From positions 95,908 through 159,907 of the forward strand of contig JAEUKK010000176.1 in NCBI GenBank assembly GCA_016792625.1: a DNA stretch of 64,000 nt, written 5' to 3'. A model generated the notes under the pieces. The model was not told the DNA's origin. It saw only the letters and a program-made list of their open reading frames with translations, and searched no databases. A program made the translations under genes and the position numbers. Position 1 is the stretch's first letter, and the number at the start of each line of letters is the position of its first letter. Positions 25,201-32,268 of the stretch are shown here, piece after piece. The stretch comes from Deltaproteobacteria bacterium (GTDB taxonomy: Bacteria; Myxococcota_A; UBA796; UBA2385).

Positions 25201-27368
25201 GTCGCGCCGCGGCCCACCCCGGTGCCGATGCGGGTGGTGCCGACGTACCACTCGACGATGCTCTGGTCGGTGTCGGCGGGGTCGTCATCGGAGAAGGTGA
25301 AGTTGCAGGTGACGGTGCTGCCGGCCTTGGGCGTGGTGGTCGACGAGGGGGTCAACGACACGCCGCTGACGCTGGGCACGCTGTTTTGGATGGTGACCGG
25401 CGACGAGACCAACGGCACGCCCAGATCGGTGCCGTCGAAGGGCGTGACCGTGCAGGTCACCACGTCGCCGCTGCTCCAGTGGGTGTTGGAGAGGGTGCTG
25501 GTGGTGATGCTCGGGCTGACCCCGTTGACCAGCCAGGAGTAGCGCAGGGTGACCGTGTCGCCGTCGATGTCGGCGGTGGTGCCGGGCACGCAGGTGAGCT
25601 GGCTGCTCGACTCGAAGGGCGTGGTGGGGGTGATGGTCGCGGCGGTGAGCGTGGGCAGGCTGTTTTGGATAGTGACCGAGGAGGTGGCCGCCGCCGAAGG
25701 GCCGACGCCGTCGGTGGCGATGACGCTGACCGACCAGACCTGGCCGCGGGTGGTGTCGCGGGCCGGCACGCGGGTCGTGGTGCGATCACCGTAGGTGACG
25801 CCGTTTCGCGTCCACTGGTAGAAGTAGGTGATGGTCGGGATGCCCGAAGAGTCGCGGGCGTTCCACGCCTCGGCCGCGTCGGGGTCGGTGCTCAGGTCGT
25901 GGGTGAGGATCAGGTCGGCGTCGGTGGTCGGCGTGCCCGGGGTCAACGAGATGACCGGGGTGGTCGGCACCTGGTTGATGTTGATGCTGCGCGACCGCTG
26001 CGCCGGCTCGATGCCCGACTCGTCTTCGGCCTCAAACGTGATGACGTGGGTGCCGGGTCGCAGAAAGGGGCCCGTGCCGACATCAGAGGTCGCCACCGGG
26101 GTCGCGATGTTCACCGAGGTGTCGGCCACGTCGGCGGGCACGGCGCGCCCTTCGAAGAGCTCACCGTCGAGGTCGGACAGCCAGCGCACCGTCACCACCT
26201 CTTCGGCGATGTCGGGGTCGGCCACGGTGCCGCGCAGGGTGACGACGGTGCCCTCGTTGAAGGTCTCGTTGTCGGCCGGGCTGGTGATGACGATGGCCGG
26301 GGGCGAGCCGATGGTGTGCTGCTCGGTCAGCGCGGTGATCGCGCCGAGCTCGTCGCGGCCCTCGAGGGTGAAATTGTGCTTGCCCAGCGTGAGGCCGCCG
26401 GTGGTGCAGTTGGCGACGCCGGAGTCGCTGACGCTGACCCAGCCCTCGGGATCGACCGAGGTATCGGTCAGGACCCCGTCGATGTCGCTCACCCAACGAT
26501 AGGTGAGGATGCGGCTGGGCACGTTGATGTCGGTGACAGTGCCGCTCAGCTGCACGCTGATATCGGGGGGCGTGGAGGGCGAGGCCGGGTTGGGCCGGAT
26601 GATCTCGATCTCGGGGGGCGTGTTGGTGCTGTAGACCTCGAGCACCTCTTCGTCGACGGTCTCTTTGCCCGTGCTGTCGAGCACCTTCATGCGCACCGTG
26701 ACCTCGGTGGGCACGGTCGGGTCGTCGGCGGGCAGGAGCACGTCGACCACGACGTTGCCATCGGGGTCGGGCGAGCCGTTCAGCTCGGAGAGGGCGACGG
26801 CCTCGCCATCTTCGGCCAGCGCGTACTCCCAGCTGACGCGCAGCTCGTCGGGCGGGTCTTCGCCCTCTTCATCGACGGCGTAGCCGACCACCTCGATGGG
26901 CAGGTCGGCGTAGTAGGCGGGGCTGGTGCCCCCGGCGTCGAGCGTGGTGGTCGCCGAGATGATGCGCGCGGTGGGGGCGTTGAGCGGGTTGATCGCCACG
27001 CGGGTCTGGGTCGAGGCGGCGAGGCCCTCGGCGTCGCGCACCATCAGGGTGATGTCGTACTGCAGCGGGCTCAGCTCGGCGGTGCAGGTCGTCGTGCCGT
27101 CGGCGTTGGCGAGGGTGGCCGGGCAGATCTCTTCGGCGCCGGCGAACCAGGTGACCTCAAGCTGGTCGTTGGGGGTCTTGTCGTCGCTGACCGAGCCCTG
27201 CAGCAGGTTGGGGATCTCGGCGAGCAGCACGTCGCCCGACACCGGGTTCGTGATCTGGACCGTCGGCTCGAGGTTGTCGGGCCCGGTCGGCTTGGGGTCT
27301 TCACCACAAGCCGGGAGGGCCGCGGACAGGGCCAGCAGGAGCAAGCGTGGGCGAGCGGGAGCGTGCAC
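19203..27368 (-). CDS. Giant Ig-like repeat lipoprotein (2721 residues)
   Basis: A predicted outer-surface lipoprotein: a GTG start at 27368 preceded by GAGG, then LLLLALSAALPAC with lipobox LPAC. About 450 residues of larger beta-sandwich (cadherin/PKD-like) domains come first. Twenty-two tandem Ig-like repeats of about 95 residues follow (encoded by about 25976-19690). Each begins N-[ST]-x-P and carries LTC near the start and [VI]xCxVTPNDGT near the end, a probable disulfide. A different ~160-residue beta-sandwich (SLAATGGSEELDADQVIFLPIT...AGAYSFWVY) caps the C-terminus and could be the binding tip. The architecture suggests a long stalk for adhesion or envelope contact. Repeats have diverged, so the gene is not a recent amplification. 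Confidence 0.93.
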   Translation of the reverse strand: MHAPARPRLLLLALSAALPACGEDPKPTGPDNLEPTVQITNPVSGDVLLAEIPNLLQGSVSDDKTPNDQLEVTWFAGAEEICPATLANADGTTTCTAELSPLQYDITLMVRDAEGLAASTQTRVAINPLNAPTARIISATTTLDAGGTSPAYYADLPIEVVGYAVDEEGEDPPDELRVSWEYALAEDGEAVALSELNGSPDPDGNVVVDVLLPADDPTVPTEVTVRMKVLDSTGKETVDEEVLEVYSTNTPPEIEIIRPNPASPSTPPDISVQLSGTVTDINVPSRILTYRWVSDIDGVLTDTSVDPEGWVSVSDSGVANCTTGGLTLGKHNFTLEGRDELGAITALTEQHTIGSPPAIVITSPADNETFNEGTVVTLRGTVADPDIAEEVVTVRWLSDLDGELFEGRAVPADVADTSVNIATPVATSDVGTGPFLRPGTHVITFEAEDESGIEPAQRSRSININQVPTTPVISLTPGTPTTDADLILTHDLSTDPDAAEAWNARDSSGIPTITYFYQWTRNGVTYGDRTTTRVPARDTTRGQVWSVSVIATDGVGPSAAATSSVTIQNSLPTLTAATITPTTPFESSSQLTCVPGTTADIDGDTVTLRYSWLVNGVSPSITTSTLSNTHWSSGDVVTCTVTPFDGTDLGVPLVSSPVTIQNSVPSVSGVSLTPSSTTTPKAGSTVTCNFTFSDDDPADTDQSIVEWYVGTTRIGTGVGRGATINSGFYFPDTLTCQVTPFDGTSRGAVRQSSVTIKNTAPVLSAVTVSPSPAVEGDTLTCTPGTVNDNDDPTRVAPYSFTYAWTVNGITLATQTTSTLSSAYFNRDNTVICTVTPNDGTDNGAAVSSTPLVITNSTPTIATVTVTPNPAFEGDGTLTCAASGVADTDGDTVNLAYQWVVNSAVISSATTGTLSAANWRRDDVVVCTVTPSDSGTTGAAVSSIPLTISNTTPIVSNVAISPDPARFGDTLICDWDYVDDDVDADVSVVTWTINGATLTGASSVRTTTHSGDTVVGGFDYNDVVQCAVSARDGTAIGTTVQDALTVSNTPPVLASVSLAPTTAYTNTDVTCSHPAATDVDAVSTLSYTYRWLLNGSTISGQTGTTLSSSFFNKGQSVNCAVTPNDGAGAGTEVLSNTVGILNSAPVVTAAAISPNPAVEGDTLSCDDTGKSDADGDTVTLAYTWSVGGTTLSGQTARTLAPAFFSRDQAVVCTITPNDGTVSGTTVASSGLSVANTPPSVSAVTVTGVGTSGPTVARFGDTVLCDWTFTDTDGDADSSTVVWTINGAALTGASTQSTTAHPGDTLRGGFDYDDVVACAVTPYDGTDVGTVASGSLTITNTAPVLASAALTPTTAFRTNVLTCTPGTTTDVDAIRTLTTTYRWLRNGTAISGQTNSTLPANIASKGQTIQCEATPNDGVENGAAVLSNSVVIQNSLPVLGTVSITPSSAFETSTLTCAAATVTDADSDTVSQAYAWSVNGTTIGATTSTLTGSSFQKGDSVICTITPNDGTASGTAVASSARSITNSTPTVSSVTISPTTPLSTDTLSCSYTFADGDPTDTDQSTIEWRRSSTVIGTGATISSTLGVPFTTADVVTCRVTPYDGETAGTVATASKTITNTVPVLSAVTLTSSATPAVETSTLTCTPGTTTDVDGTTSFTYTYAWTRDGTTIAGATGTTLTGTYFNRGQVVACVVTPNDGTGAGSAVTSNTISVQNSLPTLSSVAISPASPASSNNLTCNVSGVADADSDAVTTTYAWTKNGSVLSGQTASTLNKNQHANGDAIFCTVTLSDSTGSATPVSSTTVTIGNSVPTATAAVSPSSPLSSDTLTCTTTTDDEDGDAVTLTYAWLVNGSVVSGATSSTLSSTLGVPFAGGNTVACRVTPADAFGTGTAVTSTAVTVANGAPTIGTVTLTSSSTPVVESSTLTCTPSGTTDPDGTTSFTYTYTWLQGTSTISGATGSTLTGTNFSKNQLIRCSVVASDGAASSAAVTSNTLTITNSAPTVSLSKSPATATETSTLNPTPTGADIDSDTVTFTYAWTVDGSAIAPTTSTLTGTHFNKGQTVAVVVTPNDGTVSGTTATTNWVIQNTAPVTSAVSVTPASPTAGTTLTCTPTASDVDGDSLTYSYQWSVNGVNVGAPQTTGLSTAAGVTYSGGQVVTCTVTATDGTASATAVSGSVTAANSAPDVTGVTLTSSATPARETSTLTCAGTATDPDGTTPTITYTWESNGAVISGATTSTLTGTNFNKGQLITCIATASDGSLTDSLESTGITISNSAPTLATPTITASPSPAREPSTLTCAAVGTDADGDSLTITYAWQDAGVAIGGATTSTLTGTNFSRGSSITCSASASDGTDSSAVGTSAATTIQNSTPTATLATSTADPVTKTSTLTATFTTSDADPGDTVSLTYAWTRNSTTVGGQTTATYSGTQNKGDIIVLSATPSDGTATGTAATKSWTIANTAPTNPVAVLESNATLSDEPDTASVLTCAVDTASTDADGDTITYTATWERNGVAYTTPGISTVADTPAVTNNTLGAAATTDGDEWTCILTASDGTASSPVPGEDSLFIHYLIGSLAATGGSEELDADQVIFLPITTSSLAADLVDVNVAFATGTTTGSFNVAVYAADGTAGAPGTRVGTAVSGTAAVGTVTVDMTGAGVTLTASTNYWLAVRSVGNDLLLRHNTGGANIAAHRASSATSLPTDASTLTLAAATPKAGAYSFWVY
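19690..25976 (-). repeat. 22 tandem ~286-bp units encoding Ig-like domains
   Basis: Within the giant lipoprotein gene the DNA repeats with a period of about 270-310 bases, one unit per Ig-like domain. Units are clearly homologous but substantially diverged, and lengths vary by a few codons. The motifs GGC-GTG-ACC...CAG-GTC and GAC-GGC-GTC-GTT-GGG (plus-strand view) recur in most units. Because the strand is so GC-rich, the antisense strand also stays open over thousands of bases, which explains long false frames there. Confidence 0.9.
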
Positions 27369-27556
27369 GGGATCAACCTCACGCGGTGGCAGCGGGCCGG
27401 GCGGCGCTAGGGACCGGGTACGGGCCCCAGGCCTGACCGGTTCGGACCTGTTCGGACCAGCACCGGCTGCGCGGCGCGGGCTGTGCGCTCGGGGAGACCC
27501 CAAGGCGCGCCGCCCGAGGGCGCGGTGGCCCCTGCCGGACTCCGTTAGTCTACCGC
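27369..27556. promoter_or_regulatory. Divergent promoter region, giant lipoprotein / DUF255 gene
   Basis: 188 bases between two outward-facing genes. Both promoters should lie here, but I could not identify boxes with confidence. Confidence 0.3.
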
Positions 27557-29860
27557 ATGATGTGGCCACACAGGAGGGGAGCGTGGGCCGTGGCGCGCCC
27601 TCATTGCCTCAGCGGCGGCGCGCTGCGGCGCGCGGGGGCGGCGGTGGTCCTGCTCGGCGCGCTGGCCGGCTGCCCCGGCGGAGATGGCGCGCCCGACGTT
27701 GGGATCGCGAAGGCCCCCGTCGAGGCACCGACCCTGCCCGGCGTGGCCCTGTCGCCGGCCGAGCTGGCCGCGCGCTGGGCGGCGGCGGAGGCCCGGCCCG
27801 CGCCCCTCCGCACCGCGCACCTGCGGCCCGACGGCGGCCCGCGCTTCGTCAACCGCATGATTTTTGAGGAGAGCCCCTATCTCCGCCAGCACGCCCACCT
27901 GCCGGTCGACTGGCGGCCCTGGGGCGAAGAGGCCTGGGCCGAGGCCCGGGCCAGCCGCAGGCTGGTGCTGGTCAGCCTGGGCTACGCCACCTGCCACTGG
28001 TGCCACGTGATGGAGGCCGAGAGCTGGGACGACCTCGAGGTCGCCACCTTGATCAACCGGGCTTTTGTCGCGGTCAAGGTCGACCGGCAGGAGCGCCCCG
28101 GGGTGGACCGCTGGGCCTTGCACCTGCTTGCAGGGCTGGGCGCGCCCGCCGGCTGGCCCGCCCACCTCGTGCTCAGCCCCGAGGGCGAGCCGCTCTGGGG
28201 CGGGGCCTACCTGCCCGCCCGCGACGGCGACCGCGGCCCGGGGAGCGTCGGCCTGCTCACGGTGCTCGGCCGGCTCTCATCAGAGGGGGCGCTGCCCGAG
28301 AAGCGCGCCCGGGGCGCTGCTTTGGTCGACGCGGTGGAGGAGGGGCTGCGCCCGCCCGCCCCGTTGGACGCGGTGGACGGCCGGGCCCTGCGCGCCGAGG
28401 CCCTCGCTCGGGTGCTCGCCGAGGAGGACCCGGTCGCCGGCGGCCGGCGCGGGGCCCGGCGCTTCCCGGCCGGGCTCGCCCCCGCCCTGCTCTTGGCCGA
28501 GGCCCGCCGGGGGGAGCCTGCGGCGGCGGCGGCCCTGCGGCGCAGCGTGGCGGCCTGGACCCGCGGCGGACTGATGGATCCGCTGGCGGGCGGCTTTCAC
28601 CGCTACACCGTCGACGCTTGGCAGACCCCGCATTTTGAGAAGATGTTGTTGGAGAATGTCGTGCTGGGCGATATTCTCCTGGGTGCGCTGGCCGCAGACC
28701 ACGGGGAGGAGGCCGAGGCCGGCCTGCGCGGGGTGCTCGAGCTGCTCCAAGGCCCGCTTCTGCTGCCCTCAGGCTGCTTTGGCGCCGGCCTCGACGCCGA
28801 CAGCGGGCCCGGCGGCGCCGGGGAGGGCGCCGCCTACACCTGGACCGCGGCCGAGCTCACCGCCGCCGCCGCGCCAGGGCCCGCCCCGGATTGGGCCTTG
28901 GGCGCCACGCTGGGCGAGCGCCGCGTGCTCAATGGCGCGCTGGCGCTCGATCCCGCGCTCGGCCCCCTGCGGGCGCGCCTGCTCGCCGCCCGGGGGCGGC
29001 GGCCGCAGCCCGCGCTCGACCCCGCCGAGCTGGTGCTGCCCAACGCCCTGGCGGTCAAGCTGCTGGTCGAGGCCGGCCTCGCGCTCGGTGAGCCCGCCGC
29101 GGTCGCCGCTGGCGCCCGCTGCGGGGCCCGCCTTCTCTCCGGCGCGGGCCCCGGCCCGCACAGCCGGGTCGATGAGACCGACGTGGGGCGCGCCGATCTG
29201 GGCGATAGTGCGGCGCTGGTGATCGCCGCCCTGAGCCTCGGCGCGGCGACCGGCGACGGCGCGGCCATCGACGCCGCCCTCGCGCGGTGGCGGGCCGCCG
29301 ACGCCCGCTTTGGCCTGCCCGGCGGCGGCTGGCGCGCGGACGACCAGCCCTGGGGCCCCGGCGCCCGCCTCGCCGAGGTGGCCGAGCCCCGCGACGGCGA
29401 CGCGCCCTCGGCCCACAGCCTGATGGTCGCCGCCACCGCTGCTCTCGCCGATTGGACGGGAGACCCAGCGCTGCGCGCGCGGGCCGGGGCGGGCGCCCGC
29501 GCGGCGGGGGAGGCGCTGCTGCGCCGCCCCGAGCGCCACCCCTGGCTGCTGTCCACGCTGGCCGACGTCGAAGATGGCCCGCTGACCGTTGTGATCGCCG
29601 AGGCCGAGGGCGACGCGGCGGCTGCGGCGGCCCTGCTCGGCGCCGCCCACCGCCACGCGAGGCCGGGGCAGCGCACCGCCCGGGTGCGCCCGGGGGGCCC
29701 GGCCCTCGGCCCGGCCAGCCTGCAGGGAAAAGGGCCGGTGGATGGGCGCTCTGCTGCCTACCTCTGTGTCGGCGACCGCTGCTTGGCCCCGGTGGTCGAG
29801 GCCGCGGCCCTCCCTGCGGCGCTGCGCGCGGCCGACGGGGTGCGGCGCGGGCCCCGCTGA
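27557..29860 (+). CDS. DUF255 thioredoxin-fold / (alpha/alpha)6-barrel lipoprotein (YyaL/SSP411 family)
   Basis: A 767-residue homologue of the YyaL/spermatogenesis-associated 20 family. An N-terminal signal with lipobox LAGC (Cys about residue 39) marks it as a lipoprotein; most family members are cytoplasmic. The DUF255 thioredoxin-like domain begins at NRMIFEESPYLRQHAHLPVDW and has the redox motif CHWCHVMEAESWDD (CxxC). The ~500-residue remainder is the helical glycosidase-like barrel of the family (for example GGFHRYTVDAWQTPHFEKMLLEN). The biochemical role of the family is unsettled. Its TGA is the first three bases of a repeat element (29858-30233). Confidence 0.9.
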   Translation: MMWPHRRGAWAVARPHCLSGGALRRAGAAVVLLGALAGCPGGDGAPDVGIAKAPVEAPTLPGVALSPAELAARWAAAEARPAPLRTAHLRPDGGPRFVNRMIFEESPYLRQHAHLPVDWRPWGEEAWAEARASRRLVLVSLGYATCHWCHVMEAESWDDLEVATLINRAFVAVKVDRQERPGVDRWALHLLAGLGAPAGWPAHLVLSPEGEPLWGGAYLPARDGDRGPGSVGLLTVLGRLSSEGALPEKRARGAALVDAVEEGLRPPAPLDAVDGRALRAEALARVLAEEDPVAGGRRGARRFPAGLAPALLLAEARRGEPAAAAALRRSVAAWTRGGLMDPLAGGFHRYTVDAWQTPHFEKMLLENVVLGDILLGALAADHGEEAEAGLRGVLELLQGPLLLPSGCFGAGLDADSGPGGAGEGAAYTWTAAELTAAAAPGPAPDWALGATLGERRVLNGALALDPALGPLRARLLAARGRRPQPALDPAELVLPNALAVKLLVEAGLALGEPAAVAAGARCGARLLSGAGPGPHSRVDETDVGRADLGDSAALVIAALSLGAATGDGAAIDAALARWRAADARFGLPGGGWRADDQPWGPGARLAEVAEPRDGDAPSAHSLMVAATAALADWTGDPALRARAGAGARAAGEALLRRPERHPWLLSTLADVEDGPLTVVIAEAEGDAAAAAALLGAAHRHARPGQRTARVRPGGPALGPASLQGKGPVDGRSAAYLCVGDRCLAPVVEAAALPAALRAADGVRRGPR

Positions 29861-30233
29861 TACCGGCTTCGCTTGATGCGGCTCGCGCTTTCGACGCTTG
29901 GCCTCATCGAGTTGACGAGGCCGTTGTCGCTGTCAACCGTCTGTTTCAGGACGGATGCCGGGGGTCTCCGACCCCCAGGCCCCCGGCCAAGGGGCCTGCG
30001 AGGCCCCTTGGATCCCCCGCCAAGGGGGGCAGGCGGGCAGGCTTCGCGCGGCGCATGGCAGCGCCGCGCGCCAGCCCGCAAAGGCCCCCCTTTGGAAACC
30101 CCCCCTATGGAGGGCGCGACCCGCTGCTGCTGTGGGCGATGAGGAGGTCGCCGCGAAGGCCTCGGCTACCGAGGTTGGGGCGAGGCTCGTCGCCCGCTTC
30201 GCGTCCGAGCCGAGTCAGTGTCGGCCGGTATCA
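29858..30233 (+). mobile_element. MITE-like hairpin-rich repeat, copy 1
   Basis: A 376-base noncoding element bounded by the 10-base inverted repeat TGATACCGGC (29858-29867) / GCCGGTATCA (30224-30233). About 240 bases of it recur in inverted orientation at the end of the window (63756-64000). From 29987 to about 30170 the two copies are nearly identical; they then diverge and match again at the terminus. It contains hairpins at 29960-29976, 29987-30011 and 30033-30079. No transposase is encoded, so it would be non-autonomous. The left end supplies the stop codon of the DUF255 gene. No target-site duplication is evident. Confidence 0.75.
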
Positions 30234-30319
30234 TGCGTCGAAAATCGCGCAGCAGGGGCCAAAAACACACGACCCGCGCGCAGGTGCGCACGGGCCGGGT
30301 GTGCCGAGCGGCGTGGGCT
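30234..30319 (-). terminator. Intrinsic terminator of the vWA lipoprotein gene (core 30261-30306)
   Basis: On the minus strand, after the lipoprotein stop codon, ACACCCGGCCCGTGCGC and GCGCGCGGGTCGTGTG form an imperfect long stem with a short ACCT loop, followed directly by TTTTT (AAAAA at 30261-30265 on the plus strand). The remaining bases up to the repeat element carry nothing recognised. Confidence 0.7.
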
Positions 30320-31951
30320 TTAGCCCTCGCAGTCGCCGTAGAGCGCGTAGCTGACCTCGATGGTCGAGCCGCCCTCGGGGACGTAGTCGTCCTCGAAGTC
30401 GATCGCGTTGAGTGAGGCGTTGTATTCCCAGCCCAGCGAGGTGGTGATGCCGTCGACCCGCACCTCGATGGTGCTGGGCACGGGGTACTCGGTCAGCGGG
30501 AAGCTGGTCAGGTCGGCGGCCGAGCCCTCGGCCAGGGCCTCGAGGTGGGAGCCCCAGTCGGTGGCGCAGATGCTGAGGAAGAGGCCGCCGGTGGCGACGG
30601 TCGCCTCGTAGAAGCCGGTGAACGCCGAGGCCGAGCCGCAGCCGCTGGGCCAATCGCCGCCGATGCCGTGGAAGATCACGTCGTCGGGGTTGGCCTTGAG
30701 GCTCTGGAAGGCCGAGACATAGTAGGTGTAGTTGTTGACGCTCTGCTCGGGCTCATCAGAGACGCCGACCAGCGCGAGCTTCGCGTCTTCACGGATCGCG
30801 CCCTCGTTGAAGCCGCCCGACCGGGTCTCGGCCAAGAAGCTCTCAAACAGCATGAAGGGGCGCTCGGTGTTGCTGCCGTAGCTGGCGCCCAGGTTGATCA
30901 TCGCGGTGATGGTCGCCTGGGCCTGCGAGGCGCTGAAGCTGTTGTCGATGTAGAGGTCGGGCCCGTTGATGCGGCCATTGTCTTCGACCGTGGCGATGAC
31001 GTGGTAGTCGGCGTCCATGCTCGCGAGGGTGTTGACGAAGGTGCCGAAGTTGTTCTGCACGTTGATGATGTCGTCGTCCATCGAGCAGGAGCGGTCGACG
31101 GCGAAGACGATGTCGGTCATGCCGCGGATGGGCTGCTCGAAGAGGTCGGTGGTGCTGCCGAAGAGCTCGCCGGCCGCGTCGATGCTCGCGCGCACGCTGG
31201 GGCGCAGCGGGTCGTTGCTGGCCACGTCGATGTAGGCGACGTCGGGCACCTCATCGGTCGGGGCGGCGGTGACCACCACCTGCACCTCGGCGCCGGGGGT
31301 GAGCGTCCAGGGCAGGGGGCCGTTGGCGCCCTCGTTGCGGTCGATGTTCAGATCGACGCCGCCGGCGGTGGTCCAGGCCACCGAGCCGACCTCGAGGGGG
31401 GCGGTGCCGACGTTGCTGATCGTGAAGATCTGCTCGGACTCGCAGCCCACGTAGAGCGTCGAGAAGTCGTACTCGGTGGGGCTCAGCTCGATGGCCGGGG
31501 CGATGCCCGTGCCGTTGAGCAGCACCTCGACCGTGCCCTCGTCGGGGTCATCAGAGACGAAGAAGATCGTGTTGGTGAGGTCACCCGCCTCGCGGGGGTT
31601 GAAGGTCACCGTGAGCTGGGCCGAGCCGCCCGGCTGGATGAGCACGCTGCTCAGCGCGCCGATCGAGAAGGGGCCGCTCTCTTCTTCGAGGTAAACATCT
31701 TCGATGTGCAGGTCGATCTCGCCCTGGTTGGTGACCGTGACCACCGCCACCTCTTCGGCGGGCGGGGCGGCCACCTCGTCGTAGGCGATCACGTCGCCGA
31801 AGTCGATCGAGGTCGGGTCGACCGCGATGTCGGGCACGCCATCCTCGTCGAGGTCTGCCTGCACGTCGGTCTTTTCGTTGATCTGGTACTCGTTGCAGGC
31901 GATGCCAAACACACCGAGGCTGGCGAGCAGCAGGGCGTTCCGGTTGAGCAT
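30320..31951 (-). CDS. Lipoprotein with choice-of-anchor D repeats and a vWA domain
   Basis: A 543-residue predicted lipoprotein: MLNRNALLLASLGVFGIAC (the lipobox is slightly atypical, GIAC). Two beta-sandwich domains of the ASPM/SPD-2/Hydin 'choice-of-anchor D' type follow (about residues 45-270): TSIDFGDV...VTNQGEIDLHIEDV and PTEYDFSTLYVGCESEQIFTISNVGTAPLEV. A vWA domain begins at about residue 280 (TDIVFAVDRSCSMDDD, intact DxSxS MIDAS) and ends in beta-rich sequence. It is probably an adhesive or matrix-binding surface protein. A strong terminator follows the gene. Confidence 0.88.
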   Translation of the reverse strand: MLNRNALLLASLGVFGIACNEYQINEKTDVQADLDEDGVPDIAVDPTSIDFGDVIAYDEVAAPPAEEVAVVTVTNQGEIDLHIEDVYLEEESGPFSIGALSSVLIQPGGSAQLTVTFNPREAGDLTNTIFFVSDDPDEGTVEVLLNGTGIAPAIELSPTEYDFSTLYVGCESEQIFTISNVGTAPLEVGSVAWTTAGGVDLNIDRNEGANGPLPWTLTPGAEVQVVVTAAPTDEVPDVAYIDVASNDPLRPSVRASIDAAGELFGSTTDLFEQPIRGMTDIVFAVDRSCSMDDDIINVQNNFGTFVNTLASMDADYHVIATVEDNGRINGPDLYIDNSFSASQAQATITAMINLGASYGSNTERPFMLFESFLAETRSGGFNEGAIREDAKLALVGVSDEPEQSVNNYTYYVSAFQSLKANPDDVIFHGIGGDWPSGCGSASAFTGFYEATVATGGLFLSICATDWGSHLEALAEGSAADLTSFPLTEYPVPSTIEVRVDGITTSLGWEYNASLNAIDFEDDYVPEGGSTIEVSYALYGDCEG

Positions 31952-32268
31952 GGGTTCCTCGAGGGGCGGCGGGGGAGGCGGTCGCTGCGCAGCGCCGGGC
32001 GGGGACCGTGGGCGTCGGCGACACCAGCGGGAGGGGGGCGCTCGTCGTCGGTTCTGCGGATCGGCGATTCGGTGGGTCGGCGATTCGGTGGGTCGGCGGA
32101 TCTGTGGTTCGGGCGCCGGCGAGGGCGTACTAGTCGCCCCGGGCGGGGATTGACGCTGAACTTACACCACGCGCGGCGCTTGCGGTGCGCGCTGCGCGGC
32201 GCACGTGCAAAATGTTGGAGCCTGAGCACGGGGCGCGGGCGGCGCGGCGCGCCCCCCTGCCCGGCCGG
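31952..32268. promoter_or_regulatory. Intergenic region between metG and the vWA lipoprotein
   Basis: 317 bases. It should hold the lipoprotein promoter. It contains a 16-bp tandem repeat (32062-32109) and a comparatively AT-rich patch around 32120-32175 with no convincing -35/-10 pair. No gene was seen. Confidence 0.35.
32062..32109. repeat. 16-bp tandem repeat, three units
   Basis: CGGCGATTCGGTGGGT at 32062-32077 and 32078-32093 is exact; a degenerate third unit occupies 32094-32109. It sits about 110 bases upstream of the vWA lipoprotein start, so it could change promoter spacing or serve as a binding array. Confidence 0.85.

Noticed and set aside
18933..27410. Two very long open frames (about 1270 and 1310 codons) on the plus strand opposite the giant lipoprotein gene
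   Set aside because: They mirror the Ig-like repeats in antisense, have low-complexity Gly/Ala/Val/Arg composition and no domains. High GC content keeps antisense frames open.
29287..30354. A plus-strand frame crossing the end of the DUF255 gene and the repeat element
   Set aside because: It is out of frame with the DUF255 domain and runs through hairpins; the composition is Arg/Pro-rich without motifs.
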